DNA of 64,000 nucleotides from contig NZ_CP095481.1 of the NCBI RefSeq assembly GCF_023023025.1, positions 9,189,001 through 9,253,000 on the forward strand. Reading direction: 5' to 3'. Positions 20,144-30,307 of the stretch are shown here, in pieces. The stretch comes from Amycolatopsis sp. WQ 127309 (GTDB lineage: Bacteria; Actinomycetota; Actinomycetes; Mycobacteriales; Pseudonocardiaceae). Position numbers and translations under genes: made by a program. A model generated the notes under the pieces. That model saw only the letters and a program-made list of their open reading frames with translations. It searched no databases and was not told where the DNA came from. Each line of letters opens with the position of its first letter. Positions within the stretch are counted from its first letter, which is position 1.

Positions 20144-21364
20144 CTACGAGGCCGCGCGGCGCTTCGTCCAGATGTCGTAGGCCACCGCGGCCAGCAGGAC
20201 GACGCCCTTCACCAGCATCACCCGCTCGCTCGGGGCACCGATCAACGACATGCCGTTGTTGATGACCGCCATGATCAGGCCGCCGGTGATCGCGCCGACC
20301 ACCTTGCCGACGCCGCCCTGGACCGCCGCGCCGCCGATGAACGCCGCCGCGATCGCGTCCAGCTCGAAGTTGACGCCCGCCGTCGGGCCCGCCTGGTTGA
20401 GGCGGCCGGCGAAGATGATCCCGGCCAGGGCCGCCAGCACGCCCATGTTGACGAAGATCCAGAACGTCACCGACTTGACCTTGACGCCCGAGAGCGTCGC
20501 GGCCTGCAGGTTGCCACCGATGGCGTAGATGTGCCGGCCGAACACCGACTTGCCTGCCACCAGCGAGTAGCCGAGCACCAGCGCCGCCAGCAGGATCAGC
20601 ACCCATGGCAGGTTCTTGAACCGGGCCAGCTGCACCACCAGCGCGAGCACCACCACCGCCACGCCGGCGATCTTCAGCACGAAGATCGCGAACGGGTCGA
20701 CGTCCTGGCCGTACCCCAGCCGGGCCGAGCGCTTGCGCCACTGGGTGAACGCGATCCCGGCGACGGCCGCGACCCCGGCGAGCAGCGACACCAGGTCGGC
20801 GCCGCCGAGCGGGCCGAGGGCGATGTTGCCCAGGTAGCCGTCGGTGAAGCCGTTCGACAACGTGCGGATCGCGTCCGGGAACGGGCCGATGCCCTGGTTG
20901 CCCAGCACCGTCAGGGTCAGCGCGCGGAACACGAGCATCCCCGCCAGCGTCACGATGAACGCCGGGATCCCGAAGTAGGCGACCCAGTAGCCCTGCCAGG
21001 CGCCGATCACGGCGCCGACGACGAGTGTGATCAGCACCGCGAGGAACCACGGCAGGTGCCAGTTCACCATCAGCACCGCCGACACCGCGCCGGTCATCGC
21101 GACCGCCGACCCGGCCGACAGGTCGATGTGCCCGGAGATGATCACCAGGATCATCCCGATCGCGAGGATCAGCACGTAGGAGTTCTGCACGATGATGTTG
21201 GAGATGTTCTGCGGCTCCAGCAGCGCACCACCGGTGAGCACCTCGAACAGCACCACGATCAGCGCGAACGCGACGTAGATGCCGCTCTGGCGCGGGTTGA
21301 TCGAGATCCGCCGGGCGGAGTGCTCGACCGGTGGCGCGTCGGGCCGCGCTTCGGTCGTGGTCAT
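20144..21364 (-). CDS. gguB: Sugar ABC transporter permease (GguB/XylH-like)
   Basis: This 406-residue inner-membrane protein of the ribose/xylose permease family has about ten hydrophobic helices and conserved stretches such as [19 protein letters not shown] and [19 protein letters not shown]. It forms the channel for pentose or related sugars. Its ATG overlaps the ATPase stop by 4 bp (ATGA). It is the last gene of the arabinose operon. The order ChvE-GguA-GguB matches the multiple-monosaccharide transporter of Agrobacterium, which accepts arabinose among others. The convergent palindrome at 20083 should end the transcript. Confidence 0.88.
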   Translation of the reverse strand: MTTTEARPDAPPVEHSARRISINPRQSGIYVAFALIVVLFEVLTGGALLEPQNISNIIVQNSYVLILAIGMILVIISGHIDLSAGSAVAMTGAVSAVLMVNWHLPWFLAVLITLVVGAVIGAWQGYWVAYFGIPAFIVTLAGMLVFRALTLTVLGNQGIGPFPDAIRTLSNGFTDGYLGNIALGPLGGADLVSLLAGVAAVAGIAFTQWRKRSARLGYGQDVDPFAIFVLKIAGVAVVVLALVVQLARFKNLPWVLILLAALVLGYSLVAGKSVFGRHIYAIGGNLQAATLSGVKVKSVTFWIFVNMGVLAALAGIIFAGRLNQAGPTAGVNFELDAIAAAFIGGAAVQGGVGKVVGAITGGLIMAVINNGMSLIGAPSERVMLVKGVVLLAAVAYDIWTKRRAAS

Positions 21365-22881
21365 TCCCGTTCCTTCGTCATGTAGTGCATGAGCAGTTCC
21401 TGGGTGGCTTGTTCACGGGTCGCCTGGCCGGTGATCCGCCCGGCCGACAGCGCGTAGATCCGGTCGCAGAGCCCGAGCAGCTCCGGCAGCTCGGAGGAGA
21501 TGACCAGCACGGCCTTCCCCTGCGCGGCCAGTTCGTTGATGATCGAGTAGATCTCGAACTTCGCGCCGACGTCGATGCCGCGGGTAGGCTCGTCGAGGAT
21601 CAGCACGTCCGGGTCGGTGAAGATCCACTTGGCCAGCACGACCTTCTGCTGGTTTCCGCCGGAGAGCTTCCCGGTCACGCTCTGCACGGTCGGCGCCTTG
21701 ATCCGCAGGTCCCGGCGGAACCCGTTGGCCGTGTCGTGCTCGGCGTGCTCGTTGACCCAGCCCCGCTTGGCCAGCTTGCCCAGCCCCGCCGCGGACACGT
21801 TGCGCTGGACGTCCTCGATGAGGTTGAGCCCGTAGCGCTTCCGGTCCTCGGTGGCGTAGGCGATGCCGTGGCGGACGGCGTCGCGCACCGTCCGGACGTC
21901 GATCTCCTGGCCGTGCTTGAACACCCGCCCGGAGATGTCCTTGCCGTAGGACCGGCCGAACACGCTCATCGCGAGCTCGGTGCGGCCGGCGCCCATCAGC
22001 CCGGCCAGCCCGACGACCTCGCCGCGGCGCAGGCTGAGGTTCGCGTGGTCGACGACCACCCGGCCCGCCTGCGTCGGGCTGTGCACCGTCCAGTCCTCGA
22101 TCCGCAGCACCTCGTCGCCGATGTCCGGCTCCCGGGGCGGGAACCGGTGCTCGAGATCGCGCCCGACCATGCCGGTGATGATGCGTTCCTCGGTCAGGCC
22201 GGCCGCGTCGAGGGTGTCGATGGTGCGCCCGTCCCGCAGGATCGTGACGGTGTCGGCGATCGCGGTCACCTCGCCGAGCTTGTGCGAGATGATCACGCAC
22301 GTGACGCCGTCGGCCCGCAGCTCGCGCAGCAGTTCGAGCAGGTGCGCCGAGTCCTCGTCGTTGAGGGCCGCGGTCGGCTCGTCGAGGATCAGCAACCGGA
22401 CCTCTTTGGACAGTGCCTTGGCGATCTCGACGAGCTGCTGCTTGCCGACGCCGAGGTCCCGCACCGGCGTCACGGGGGCCTCCACGAGGCCGACGCGCTT
22501 CAGGAGCGCGTCGGCCTCGTGGTTGGTGCGGTTCCAGTCGATCCAGCCCCGCTTGTTCCGTTCGTTGCCGAGAAAGATGTTCTCCGCGATCGAAAGCTGC
22601 CCGCACAGCGCGAGCTCCTGGTGGATGATCACGATTCCGCGCCGCTCACTGTCGCGCACCGAACCGAACTCACACCGCTGCCCGTCGAAGTGGATCTCGC
22701 CGTCGTACGTCCCGTGCGGGTGGACGCCGGAAAGCACCTTCATCAAGGTGGACTTCCCGGCCCCGTTCTCCCCGCAGATCGCGTGGATCTCGCCGCTGTT
22801 CACCGACAGCGTGACGTCCGACAGCGCCTTCACCCCGGGGAAGGTCTTGGTGATCCCGCGCATGCCGAGCAGTTCGGTCAT
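21361..22881 (-). CDS. gguA: Sugar ABC transporter ATPase with two nucleotide-binding domains (GguA-like)
   Basis: This 506-residue duplicated ATPase powers the sugar transporter. The first half has Walker [17 protein letters not shown], a signature [13 protein letters not shown] and Walker [12 protein letters not shown]. The second half has a degenerate P-loop ([16 protein letters not shown]), signature [14 protein letters not shown] and [13 protein letters not shown], the normal arrangement for RbsA/XylG proteins. Its start overlaps the binding-protein stop by 4 bp and its end overlaps the permease start by 4 bp, so the three products are made in step. Confidence 0.92.
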   Translation of the reverse strand: MTELLGMRGITKTFPGVKALSDVTLSVNSGEIHAICGENGAGKSTLMKVLSGVHPHGTYDGEIHFDGQRCEFGSVRDSERRGIVIIHQELALCGQLSIAENIFLGNERNKRGWIDWNRTNHEADALLKRVGLVEAPVTPVRDLGVGKQQLVEIAKALSKEVRLLILDEPTAALNDEDSAHLLELLRELRADGVTCVIISHKLGEVTAIADTVTILRDGRTIDTLDAAGLTEERIITGMVGRDLEHRFPPREPDIGDEVLRIEDWTVHSPTQAGRVVVDHANLSLRRGEVVGLAGLMGAGRTELAMSVFGRSYGKDISGRVFKHGQEIDVRTVRDAVRHGIAYATEDRKRYGLNLIEDVQRNVSAAGLGKLAKRGWVNEHAEHDTANGFRRDLRIKAPTVQSVTGKLSGGNQQKVVLAKWIFTDPDVLILDEPTRGIDVGAKFEIYSIINELAAQGKAVLVISSELPELLGLCDRIYALSAGRITGQATREQATQELLMHYMTKERE

Positions 22882-23984
22882 TTCAGCTGACCTGCCGTGT
22901 AGTAGCCGGAGTCGACGAGCTCCTTCTGGTAGTTCGCCTTGTCCACGGTCACCGGCTGCAGCAGGAACGACGGCACGACCTTCTTGCCGTTGTCGTAGTC
23001 GGTGGTGTTGTTGACCTCGGGCTTGCCGCCCTTGAGCGCGGCGTCGGCCATCTTCACCGTGGTGTCGGCGAGGATGCGGGTGTCCTTGAAGATCGTCGAG
23101 TACTGCTCGCCGGCGATGATGGACTTGACCGACGCGACCTCGGCGTCCTGCCCGGTGACCACCGGGTACGGCTGGCCGGCGGAGCCGTAGCCGTTGCTCT
23201 TCAGCGCCGAGAGGATGCCGATCGACAGGCCGTCGTACGGCGAGAGGACACCGGAAACCTTGGCGCCGCCGGTGTAGGTCGAGGTGAGCAGGTTCTCCAT
23301 GCGCTGCTGCGCGGTGGCCGGGTCCCAGCGCAGGATCGCCGCGCGGGCGAAGTCGGTCTGGCCGCTCTTGACGACGAGCTTGCCGCTGTCGATCAGCGGC
23401 TTGAGCACGGACATCGCGCCGTTGAAGAAGAACGTCGCGTTGTTGTCGTCGGGCGAGCCGGCGAACAGCTCGACGTTGAACGGACCGGCGCCGGTGCCGA
23501 GGCCCTTGACCAGCGAGTTCGCCTGGTCGACGCCGACCTTGAAGTTGTCGAAGGTGGCGTAGTAGTCGACGTTCGGCGAGTTGCGGATCAGCCGGTCGTA
23601 GGCGATCACCGGGATCTTCTTGTCGGCGGCCTCCTGCAGCTGCGTGGTGATCGCGGTGCCGTCGATCGAGGCGATGACCAGGAGCTTGGCGCCCTTGGTG
23701 ATCTGGTTCTCGATCTGGTTGACCTGCGTCGGGATGTCGTTCTCGGCGTACTGCAGGTCGACCTTGTAGCCGAGCTTCTCCAGCGCGGCCTTGATGTTGT
23801 CACCGTCGTGGATCCAGCGTTCCGACGACTTGGTCGGCATGGTGACGCCGACCAGGCTGCCCGCCGCGGCACCGGCGTTGGCGGCCGGTGCCTGGTCGGC
23901 GGTCTTCTGGCTGGAACCGCACGCCGAGAGCGTGAGCACGAGCCCCGCGGCGGCGATCCCCGCCATTGTTCTGGTGAACTTCAT
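22878..23984 (-). CDS. chvE: Sugar-binding lipoprotein (ChvE-like)
   Basis: This 368-residue extracellular receptor starts with a lipoprotein signal ([23 protein letters not shown]), giving an N-terminal lipid-bound Cys. The mature part fits the ribose/xylose/multiple-sugar family: [48 protein letters not shown] and PVIAYDRLI are close to ChvE. It should capture L-arabinose or similar monosaccharides outside the cell. It follows araA by 16 bp, so import and catabolism are on one message. Confidence 0.92.
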   Translation of the reverse strand: MKFTRTMAGIAAAGLVLTLSACGSSQKTADQAPAANAGAAAGSLVGVTMPTKSSERWIHDGDNIKAALEKLGYKVDLQYAENDIPTQVNQIENQITKGAKLLVIASIDGTAITTQLQEAADKKIPVIAYDRLIRNSPNVDYYATFDNFKVGVDQANSLVKGLGTGAGPFNVELFAGSPDDNNATFFFNGAMSVLKPLIDSGKLVVKSGQTDFARAAILRWDPATAQQRMENLLTSTYTGGAKVSGVLSPYDGLSIGILSALKSNGYGSAGQPYPVVTGQDAEVASVKSIIAGEQYSTIFKDTRILADTTVKMADAALKGGKPEVNNTTDYDNGKKVVPSFLLQPVTVDKANYQKELVDSGYYTAGQLK

Positions 23985-24000
23985 TGTTCCTCTTCCTTTC

Positions 24001-25500
24001 TCAGAAGCCTTGAGCCAGCCGGTAGTACGCCTGGTTCCAGCGAATGCGGTCCGCGAAGCCGTGCGGAGTGGTGTCCTTGTCGATCACGAGCAGCTCGACG
24101 CCGAGCAGGTTCGCGAAGTCCCGCAGCGTCTCGGTGCCCACCGCCTGGGTGAGCACGGTGTGGTGCGGGCCGCCCGCGGTGATCCACGACTCCGCGGACG
24201 TCGCCAGGGTCGGCGCGGGCTGCCACACCGCCCGCGCGACCGGCAGGTTCGGCAGCGGCTCGTCGGGCGGGACGACGTCGATCTCGTTGGCCACCAGGCG
24301 GAACCGGTCGCCGACGTCGACCAGGCCGAGGGTGACGCCGGGCCCGGGGGCGGCGTCGAACACCAGCCGCACCGGGTCTTCGCGGCCACCGATGCCCAGC
24401 GGGTGGATCTCGCACGACGGCGTCGCGGCGGCGATGCTGGGGCAGACTTCCAGCATGTGCGCGCCGAGGATCTTCGGCGTGCCCGGCCCGAAGTGGTAGG
24501 TGTAGTCCTCCATGAACGACGTCCCGCGCCCGGTGCCGGTGCCCATCGCCTTGACCGCGGCGAGCAGCGCGGACGTCTTCCAGTCGCCTTCGCCGCCGAA
24601 GCCGTAACCGTCGGCCATCAGCCGCTGGACCGCCAGGCCCGGCAGCTGCCGGAGGCCGCCGAGGTCCTCGAAGTTCGTCGTGAACGCGCCGAACCCGCCG
24701 TCGTCGAGGAACTTCCGCAGCCCGGCCTCGATCTTCGCCGCGTACCGCAGCGACTCGTGCCGCGCTCCCCCGGCGGCCAGCTCCGGAACAATGGCGTAGT
24801 CCTCGGCGTACCGCTCGAGCAGATCGTCCACATCGGACACGGAGTCCACGATGTCGACCAGCTCGTTGACGCCGTAGGTGTTCACCGAGACGCCGAACCG
24901 CAGCTCGGCCTCGACCTTGTCCCCCTCGGTGACCGCGACGTCGCGCATGTTGTCGCCGAACCGCGCCAGCCGGAGGTTCCGGAGGTGGTCGGCACCGATG
25001 GCCGCGCGGGCCCACGCGTCGATCCGGGCGACGACGACCGGGTCGGTGACGTGCCCGGCCACGGTCTTGCGCGGGATGCCGAGCCGCGTCTGGACGTACC
25101 CGAACTCGCGGTCGCCGTGCGCGGCCTGGTTGAGGTTCATGAAGTCCATGTCGATCGTGGACCACGGGAGCGCCTCGTTGAGCTGGGTGTGCAGGTGCAG
25201 CAGCGGCTTGCGCAGCGCGTCCAGCCCGGTGATCCACATCTTCGCCGGCGAGAACGTGTGCATCCAGGCGATCACGCCGACGCACGCGGCGTCGGCGTTG
25301 GCCTCCTGCAGCACCCGGCGGATCGACGACGCCTCGGTCAGCACCGGCTTGCCGACGATCTCGGCCGGCAGCCCGCCGGCGCCCGCCAGCAGCTGCTGGA
25401 TGCGCAGGGACTGGCCGGCGACCTGCTCGAGGGTCTCCTCGCCGTAGAGGGCCTGGCTCCCGGTCAGGAACCAGAGCTGCGGTTTGGCCGCGGAAGTCAT
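24001..25500 (-). CDS. araA: L-arabinose isomerase
   Basis: This 499-residue enzyme converts L-arabinose to L-ribulose, the usual length of AraA. The metal ligands are visible: Glu in TNFEDLGG, Glu in GGEGDWKT, His in EDYTYHFG and His in GGPHHTVL. The N-terminal [16 protein letters not shown] is the family mark. ATG 25500 follows GAGGAGAACG; a longer frame into araD is rejected. It lies between araD and the transporter genes and starts 17 bp after the araD stop. Confidence 0.97.
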   Translation of the reverse strand: MTSAAKPQLWFLTGSQALYGEETLEQVAGQSLRIQQLLAGAGGLPAEIVGKPVLTEASSIRRVLQEANADAACVGVIAWMHTFSPAKMWITGLDALRKPLLHLHTQLNEALPWSTIDMDFMNLNQAAHGDREFGYVQTRLGIPRKTVAGHVTDPVVVARIDAWARAAIGADHLRNLRLARFGDNMRDVAVTEGDKVEAELRFGVSVNTYGVNELVDIVDSVSDVDDLLERYAEDYAIVPELAAGGARHESLRYAAKIEAGLRKFLDDGGFGAFTTNFEDLGGLRQLPGLAVQRLMADGYGFGGEGDWKTSALLAAVKAMGTGTGRGTSFMEDYTYHFGPGTPKILGAHMLEVCPSIAAATPSCEIHPLGIGGREDPVRLVFDAAPGPGVTLGLVDVGDRFRLVANEIDVVPPDEPLPNLPVARAVWQPAPTLATSAESWITAGGPHHTVLTQAVGTETLRDFANLLGVELLVIDKDTTPHGFADRIRWNQAYYRLAQGF

Positions 25501-25517
25501 CGTTCTCCTCATCGAGA

Positions 25518-26195
25518 TCATTGCTGGCCGTAGACGTTCTGGTACCGGGCGTAGAGCCGGTCGACGTCCTCGGGCGGCAGGGGTTCGGGCGTGCCCAGCT
25601 CGAAGGCCTTGTGCACGGTGCGGGCGACGTCCTCGACCATCACGGCCGCCTTGACGGCGTCGCGGGCGGTGCGGCCGACGGTGAACGGGCCGTGGCTGCG
25701 CATCAGGACCGCTCTGGAGCGGCTGGTGCGCAGCGTCTCGACGATGCCGCGGCCGATCGAGTCGTCGCCGATCAGCGCGAACGGCCCGACCGGGACGTCG
25801 CCGCCGAACTCGTCGGCGATCATCGTGAGCACGCACGGGATCGGCTCGCCACGCGCGGCCCACGCCGTCGCGTAGGTCGAGTGCGTGTGGACGACCCCGC
25901 CGATCTCCGGCATCTCGCGGTAGACGTAGGCGTGCGCGGCGGTGTCGGACGACGGCGCCAAGTCACCGTGCACCAGCTCGCCGTGCAGGTCGGTGACCAC
26001 CATGGTGTCGGCCGACAGGTCGTCGTAGGACACCCCGGAGGGCTTGATGACCATCAGGTCCCGGCCGGGCACCCGCGCCGAGACGTTGCCCGCGGTCCAG
26101 ATGACCAGCGCGTTGCGGGTCAGCTCGCCGTGCAGGCTCGCTACGGTCGCCCGCAGTTGCGCGACGGTGTCGAGGACTTCGCCGGTCAGGGACAT
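25518..26195 (-). CDS. araD: L-ribulose-5-phosphate 4-epimerase
   Basis: This 225-residue class II aldolase-fold enzyme epimerises L-ribulose 5-phosphate to D-xylulose 5-phosphate. TAGNVSAR and [11 protein letters not shown] bind the phosphate, [11 protein letters not shown] and SHGPFTVG provide the zinc histidines, and Asp-containing APSSDTAAH is also typical. The ATG overlaps the araB stop by one base (TGATG), so translation is coupled. It completes the route from arabinose to the pentose phosphate pathway. Confidence 0.95.
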   Translation of the reverse strand: MSLTGEVLDTVAQLRATVASLHGELTRNALVIWTAGNVSARVPGRDLMVIKPSGVSYDDLSADTMVVTDLHGELVHGDLAPSSDTAAHAYVYREMPEIGGVVHTHSTYATAWAARGEPIPCVLTMIADEFGGDVPVGPFALIGDDSIGRGIVETLRTSRSRAVLMRSHGPFTVGRTARDAVKAAVMVEDVARTVHKAFELGTPEPLPPEDVDRLYARYQNVYGQQ

Positions 26196-27826
26196 CAGGA
26201 CCGTCCTTTCGCGACCGCTCGCCGACGGGCCGCCAGGCGGTGCATGACGTCGTTGGCGCCGCGGCCGAAGTAGTCGTGCAGGGTCGTGTACTCGGCGTAC
26301 AGCTCGTCGTAGGCGGTGACGTGCGCGGGCACCGGCTGGTACACGGCGGAGCGGGCCGAGCCCATCGCCTCGGCCGCCGCGCGGATGTCCGGGTAGGCCC
26401 CGGCCGCGACGGCGGCGTGGATCGCGGACCCGAGCGCGGGTGCCTGCGCCGAGCCGACGACCGACAGCGGGAGGTTGGTGACGTCGGCGTAGATCTGCAT
26501 CAGCAGGGCGTTCTTCGTCAGCCCGCCCGCGACGATCAGCTCGGTGATCGGGATGCCGGCCTCGGTGAACGTCTCGACGATCTTGCGGGTGCCGAACGCG
26601 GTGGCCTCCAGCAGCGCGCGGTAGACGTCTTCGGCGCGGGTGGCCAGGGTCTGCCCGACGAGCGCGCCGGAGAGGTCGTGGTCGACCAGCACCGAGCGGT
26701 TGCCGCTGTGCCAGTCCAGCGCGAGCAGGCCGTGTTCGCCGACCTCCTGCCGAGCCGCGAGCCGGGTGAGCTCGTCGTGGCTTTCCCGGGCGAAGTGCTC
26801 GGCGAACCAGCCGAAGATGTCGCCGACGCCGCTCTGGCCGGCTTCGTACCCCCACAGCCCGGGCACGATCCCGCCGTCGACGACGCCGCACATGCCGGGG
26901 ACCTCGCGCAGGTCGGCGCCGTTGAGGACGTGGCACGTCGAGGTGCCCATGATCGCGACGAGCTGCCCGGGTTCGACGGCCCGCGCGGCGGGCGCGGTGA
27001 CGTGCGCGTCGACGTTCCCGACGGCGACCGCGATCCCCTTGGGCAGGCCGGTCCAGGCGGCGGCCTCGGCGGTGAGGGACCCGGCGCGCGAGCCCAGCTG
27101 CCCGAGCGGGTGGTCGAGCTTGTCGGCCACGAAGGACTCGAAGCCCGGCGCGAGCTCGCGGAGGAAGTCGCGGCTGGGGTACTGGCCGTCCTGCAGGATG
27201 CCCTTGTAGCCGGCCGTGCAGGCGTTGCGGACGTAGGTGCCGGTCAGCTGCCAGACGATCCAGTCGGCCGCCTCGACCCAGTGGCGCATCGCCGCGTAGA
27301 CGTCCGGCGCCTCCTCGAACACCTCGAGGCCCTTGGCGAACTCCCACTCCGACGAGATCAGCCCGCCGTAGCGCGGCAGCCACTTCTCGCCGCGCGCCCG
27401 GGCCAGCTCGTTGATCCGGTCGGCCTGCGGCTGGGCGGCGTGGTGGCGCCACAGCTTCACGTAGGCGTGCGGGTTCTCCGCGAACGCGGGCAGCTCGCAC
27501 AGCGGCGTTCCGTCCACTGTGGCCGGAACCATCGTGCAGGCGGTGAAGTCGGTGGCGACGCCGACGACGTCGGCGGGGTTCGCACCGGCGTCGGCCAGCG
27601 CGGCGGGGACGGCGGTGCGCAGGACGTCGACGTAGTCCGAGGGCACCTGCAGCGCCCACTCCGGCGGCAGCGCCCGCCCGGTCGCCGGGAGCTCGCGGTC
27701 GACGACGCCGTGGCGGTACTCCGTCACGGCGCTGCCCAGCTCGGCACCGTCCCGCACGCGCACGACGACCGCGCGCCCGGAGAGCGTGCCGTAGTCGACG
27801 CCGACGACGAGGGGTTCTGCTGACAC
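26195..27826 (-). CDS. araB: Ribulokinase
   Basis: This FGGY kinase of about 543 residues phosphorylates L-ribulose. VVGVDYGTLSGRAVVV is the AraB N-terminal signature, VGNVDAHVTAPAARAVEPGQ and MGTSTCHVL belong to the second ATPase half, and GGLTKNALLMQIYADV is the FGGY motif. I chose GTG 27826, with AAGGAAG about 10 nt upstream; the in-frame ATG at 27871 would place the LacI operator (27844-27857) inside the coding region. It is the first catabolic gene, following the lacI gene on the same strand. Confidence 0.94.
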   Translation of the reverse strand: MSAEPLVVGVDYGTLSGRAVVVRVRDGAELGSAVTEYRHGVVDRELPATGRALPPEWALQVPSDYVDVLRTAVPAALADAGANPADVVGVATDFTACTMVPATVDGTPLCELPAFAENPHAYVKLWRHHAAQPQADRINELARARGEKWLPRYGGLISSEWEFAKGLEVFEEAPDVYAAMRHWVEAADWIVWQLTGTYVRNACTAGYKGILQDGQYPSRDFLRELAPGFESFVADKLDHPLGQLGSRAGSLTAEAAAWTGLPKGIAVAVGNVDAHVTAPAARAVEPGQLVAIMGTSTCHVLNGADLREVPGMCGVVDGGIVPGLWGYEAGQSGVGDIFGWFAEHFARESHDELTRLAARQEVGEHGLLALDWHSGNRSVLVDHDLSGALVGQTLATRAEDVYRALLEATAFGTRKIVETFTEAGIPITELIVAGGLTKNALLMQIYADVTNLPLSVVGSAQAPALGSAIHAAVAAGAYPDIRAAAEAMGSARSAVYQPVPAHVTAYDELYAEYTTLHDYFGRGANDVMHRLAARRRAVAKGRS

Positions 27827-27843
27827 TGCCGGTTCACTTCCTT

Positions 27844-27857
27844 TGTTAGCGCTAACA
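27844..27857. promoter_or_regulatory. LacI-family operator before araB
   Basis: TGTTAGCGCTAACA is a perfect 14-bp palindrome of the LacI/GalR type, 18 bp before the araB start. A near copy (12 of 14 symmetric) precedes the regulator gene at 28991. Confidence 0.85.
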
Positions 27858-27892
27858 GTCGCAGGGGACACACCGGGATCGGCCGGGGCCCG

Positions 27893-28924
27893 CTATCGCG
27901 GTCCGGTGCTCTCGCGCACGATCAGCTCGGGCGCGACCAGCGCGCGGTCGTGCCGTTCGCCGCCGCTCATCCGCGCGGCGAGCAGGCCGAACGTGCGCCG
28001 GCCGAGTTCGATGAAGTCCTGCCGGACCGTGGTCAGCGGCGGGGTGAAGTACGCCGCCTCGGGCACGTCGTCGAAGCCCGCGACGCGGACGTCGCGTGGC
28101 ACCGAGATCCCGGCTTCGGCGAACGCGCGCAGCAGGCCGAGGGCCATGTGGTCGTTGCCGGCGAAGACGGCGTCCAGGTCCTTTTCCCCGGCCAGCACCC
28201 GTCCCGCGTCGTAGCCGGAGCGCGAGCTCCAGTCGCCGCGGACGACCTTGGGCACCGGGGCGCCGTGGCGTTCGAGGGTCTCGCGCCAGCCGGCCTCGCG
28301 GTCGCGGGCCTCCAGCCAGTCCTCCGGTCCGGCGATGTGCCAGACCGTGCGGTGCCCCAGGGCGAGGAGGTGTTCGGTGGCGCGGCGGGCGCCGTCGCGC
28401 TGGTCGACGGCGATCACCGGGACCGGCGCGTCGTCCCCGCCGCCGACGGCGACGACCGGGATGTCCTCGGGCGCGGCCTCCAGGGCCCGCCCGGCGGTGA
28501 CGTGCGGCGCGATGACGATGATGCCTTCGACCGCCTGGCCGCGCAGGTTCTCGACGGCGTCCGCGATGGACGACCGGCCGGGGCGGCTGACGCTGGAGAT
28601 CGTGATCGCGAACCCGGCTTCGCGGGCGGCGTTCTCGATGCCGTAGAGCGTACTGGCCGGACCGTACAGATTGGACTCGAGCGCGAGGACGCCGAGGGTG
28701 CCGGTGCGCCCGGTGACCAGCGCGCGGGCCGCGGAGTTCGGGCGGTAGCCCAGTTCCTCGATCGCGGCGAGCACCCGGGCGCGGGTCGCGGGCCGCACCG
28801 GGCCGGTCCCGTTGATGACGCGCGACACGGTCATGTGCGACACCCCGGCGCGGCCGGCGACGTCGGTCAGGCTCGGCTGCCGAGTCCCGTTGAGGGAGCC
28901 GCCAGGGCGGGATCGTTCGGCCAC
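27893..28924 (-). CDS. LacI-family regulator of the arabinose operon
   Basis: This 343-residue regulator has the LacI helix-turn-helix (SLTDVAGRAGVSHMTVSRVIN) and hinge (YRPNSAARALVTG), then a periplasmic-binding-protein-like sensor domain. GTG 28924 follows GAAAGGGG. Operators before it and before araB imply it represses itself and the operon, released by arabinose or a derived sugar. A second LacI protein at 43606 is strikingly similar along its whole length (same LYGPASTLYGIENAAREAG and FDDVPEAAYF stretches), so the two probably arose by duplication and may see related sugars. Confidence 0.93.
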   Translation of the reverse strand: MAERSRPGGSLNGTRQPSLTDVAGRAGVSHMTVSRVINGTGPVRPATRARVLAAIEELGYRPNSAARALVTGRTGTLGVLALESNLYGPASTLYGIENAAREAGFAITISSVSRPGRSSIADAVENLRGQAVEGIIVIAPHVTAGRALEAAPEDIPVVAVGGGDDAPVPVIAVDQRDGARRATEHLLALGHRTVWHIAGPEDWLEARDREAGWRETLERHGAPVPKVVRGDWSSRSGYDAGRVLAGEKDLDAVFAGNDHMALGLLRAFAEAGISVPRDVRVAGFDDVPEAAYFTPPLTTVRQDFIELGRRTFGLLAARMSGGERHDRALVAPELIVRESTGPR

Positions 28925-28990
28925 CGACTGCCCCTTTCGTCCACATCGGCGTGGTCCCCGTCACTCGTTCAGGTGACGGCGAGGAGTCAG

Positions 28991-29004
28991 TGTTAGCGAT
29001 AACA
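28991..29004. promoter_or_regulatory. LacI-family operator before the regulator gene
   Basis: TGTTAGCGATAACA differs from the araB operator at one base. It lies 67 bp before the regulator's start, which suggests autoregulation and possible looping to the araB site about 1.1 kb away. Confidence 0.75.
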
Positions 29005-29122
29005 CCGATCGGGTCAAGCCCGGCCCGCGTAACGGTCTCGTCACGTGCCCCGCCGGTCCACCGGCGATTTCGACGCGTTCGACCAGCAGTTTCGGTGAAA
29101 GACTGACCACCACCGGCCACGA

Positions 29123-29298
29123 CCGCCGTGTTCAAAGCCGGAACCGCCGTGTTCAGACCCGTAACCCACGTGATCAAGGCCGGAACTCACGTGATTGGAG
29201 CCGGAACTCGCGAGTTACGGCTCCAATCACGCGAGTTCCGGGCCCGATCACGCGGGTGACGGGCCTGATCACGCGAGTTCCGGGCCTGATCACGCGGG
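29123..29298. repeat. Inverted array of 21-bp units, four in each orientation
   Basis: Four 21-bp units (29123, 29144, 29165, 29186; for example CCCACGTGATCAAGGCCGGA at 29165) are followed by the 8-bp palindrome CTCGCGAG at 29207-29214. Four units in the opposite orientation then follow (29215, 29236, 29257, 29278). The 25 bases on each side of the centre match with only two differences. The array fills the gap between the LacI gene and the EEP phosphatase terminator. It is too regular for chance and holds no gene. Confidence 0.9.
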
Positions 29299-29324
29299 GA
29301 AACAGTGTTCTAACACTGTTTCCC
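29297..29324. terminator. Hairpin terminator of the EEP phosphatase gene
   Basis: A perfect 13-bp stem (GGGAAACAGTGTT / AACACTGTTTCCC) with a 2-nt centre lies 11 bp after the stop of the minus-strand gene at 29336. It abuts the 21-bp repeat array. Confidence 0.75.
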
Positions 29325-29335
29325 GCTCACGACGG

Positions 29336-30307
29336 TTACAGGGTCAGGGTGGCGGCTACCGGGAGGTGGTCGGAACCGGTCGAAGGGAGGGTCCAGGCCG
29401 CCACCGGGCGGACGCCCGTCACGAAGATCTGGTCGATCCGGGCCAGCGGCAGCGAAGCCGGCCAGCTGAAGCCGAAGCCGTCGCCCACTTCATCCTGGGC
29501 CGACTGCATGCGGCTCGTGATCGGGGTGAGGGCGCGGTCGTCGGTCGTGCCGTTGAAGTCGCCGACCAGGACCTTGCGCGGGGCGGGGTCGGAAGCAACA
29601 GCGTCGGAAAGCAGGCCCAATGCGGTGTCGCGGCCGTTCGCCGTGAAGCCCGAGTCGAGCCGCACCCGCACCGACGGCAGGTGCGCCACGTACACCGCGA
29701 CCGGCCCTTGTGGACTGTCCACTGTGGTCCGCAGGGCCCGGGTCCAGGGCATGATCGCCACCGGTTCCGTGTCGTGGATCGGGTAGGTGCTCCAGATCCC
29801 GACCGTCCCCTGCACCGAGTGGTGCGGGTACGCGGCGGCGAGCGCGTCCTCGTACTTCGGCACCTCGGACCGCTTCAGCTCCTCCAGCGCGATCACCTGC
29901 GCACCGGACGCCGCCAGGGCACGCGCGGTGCCCGCCGGGTCCGGGTTCTCGTCGTTGACGTTGTGCGAGACGATCGTGAAGTTCCCGCCGCTCCCCCGCT
30001 TGTCGAAGACGCGGCCGCCGAACGACGCGCCCCAGACGAGCGCGGGCAGCAGCAGCGCCACCAACGCCAGCGCCGAACGCCGGATCAGCGCCGCCACGAG
30101 CAGCGGGACCACGAGCAACCCGACCCACGGCAGGACGGTCTCCAGCAGCGAACCGGCGTTGCCCGCCCAGTTCGGCACCAGCGGGTGCGCGAGCAGCAGC
30201 ACCGCCGTCAGGACGGCGAACACCGCGATGACGCGGCCGCGTCGCCAGGGTCCCGGAAGACGCTCCGGCGCGGGCGGCACGATGGTCGGTTCGGTCACCG
30301 CGGTCAC
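29336..30307 (-). CDS. Membrane-anchored endonuclease/exonuclease/phosphatase-family protein
   Basis: This 323-residue protein has three N-terminal hydrophobic helices (about residues 25-95), then an EEP catalytic domain facing outward. The metal and catalytic residues show as HNVNDENP, ALEELK, YVAHLPSVR, VGDFNGT and GSDHLPVAA. Such proteins are phosphodiesterases or nucleases; the extracellular target is unknown. The GTG start at 30307 overlaps the carboxypeptidase stop by 4 bp (GTGA), so the two are one operon. The array and hairpin downstream end the transcript. Confidence 0.85.
   Translation of the reverse strand: MTAVTEPTIVPPAPERLPGPWRRGRVIAVFAVLTAVLLLAHPLVPNWAGNAGSLLETVLPWVGLLVVPLLVAALIRRSALALVALLLPALVWGASFGGRVFDKRGSGGNFTIVSHNVNDENPDPAGTARALAASGAQVIALEELKRSEVPKYEDALAAAYPHHSVQGTVGIWSTYPIHDTEPVAIMPWTRALRTTVDSPQGPVAVYVAHLPSVRVRLDSGFTANGRDTALGLLSDAVASDPAPRKVLVGDFNGTTDDRALTPITSRMQSAQDEVGDGFGFSWPASLPLARIDQIFVTGVRPVAAWTLPSTGSDHLPVAATLTL

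Noticed and set aside
25518..27659. A 713-codon minus-strand frame joining araD to sequence inside araB
   Set aside because: Only the last 225 codons make a protein (AraD). The earlier part is an out-of-frame reading of araB with Arg-rich nonsense.
29123..29298. CRISPR array
   Set aside because: The units are contiguous 21-bp repeats that switch orientation, with no unique spacers and no cas genes.
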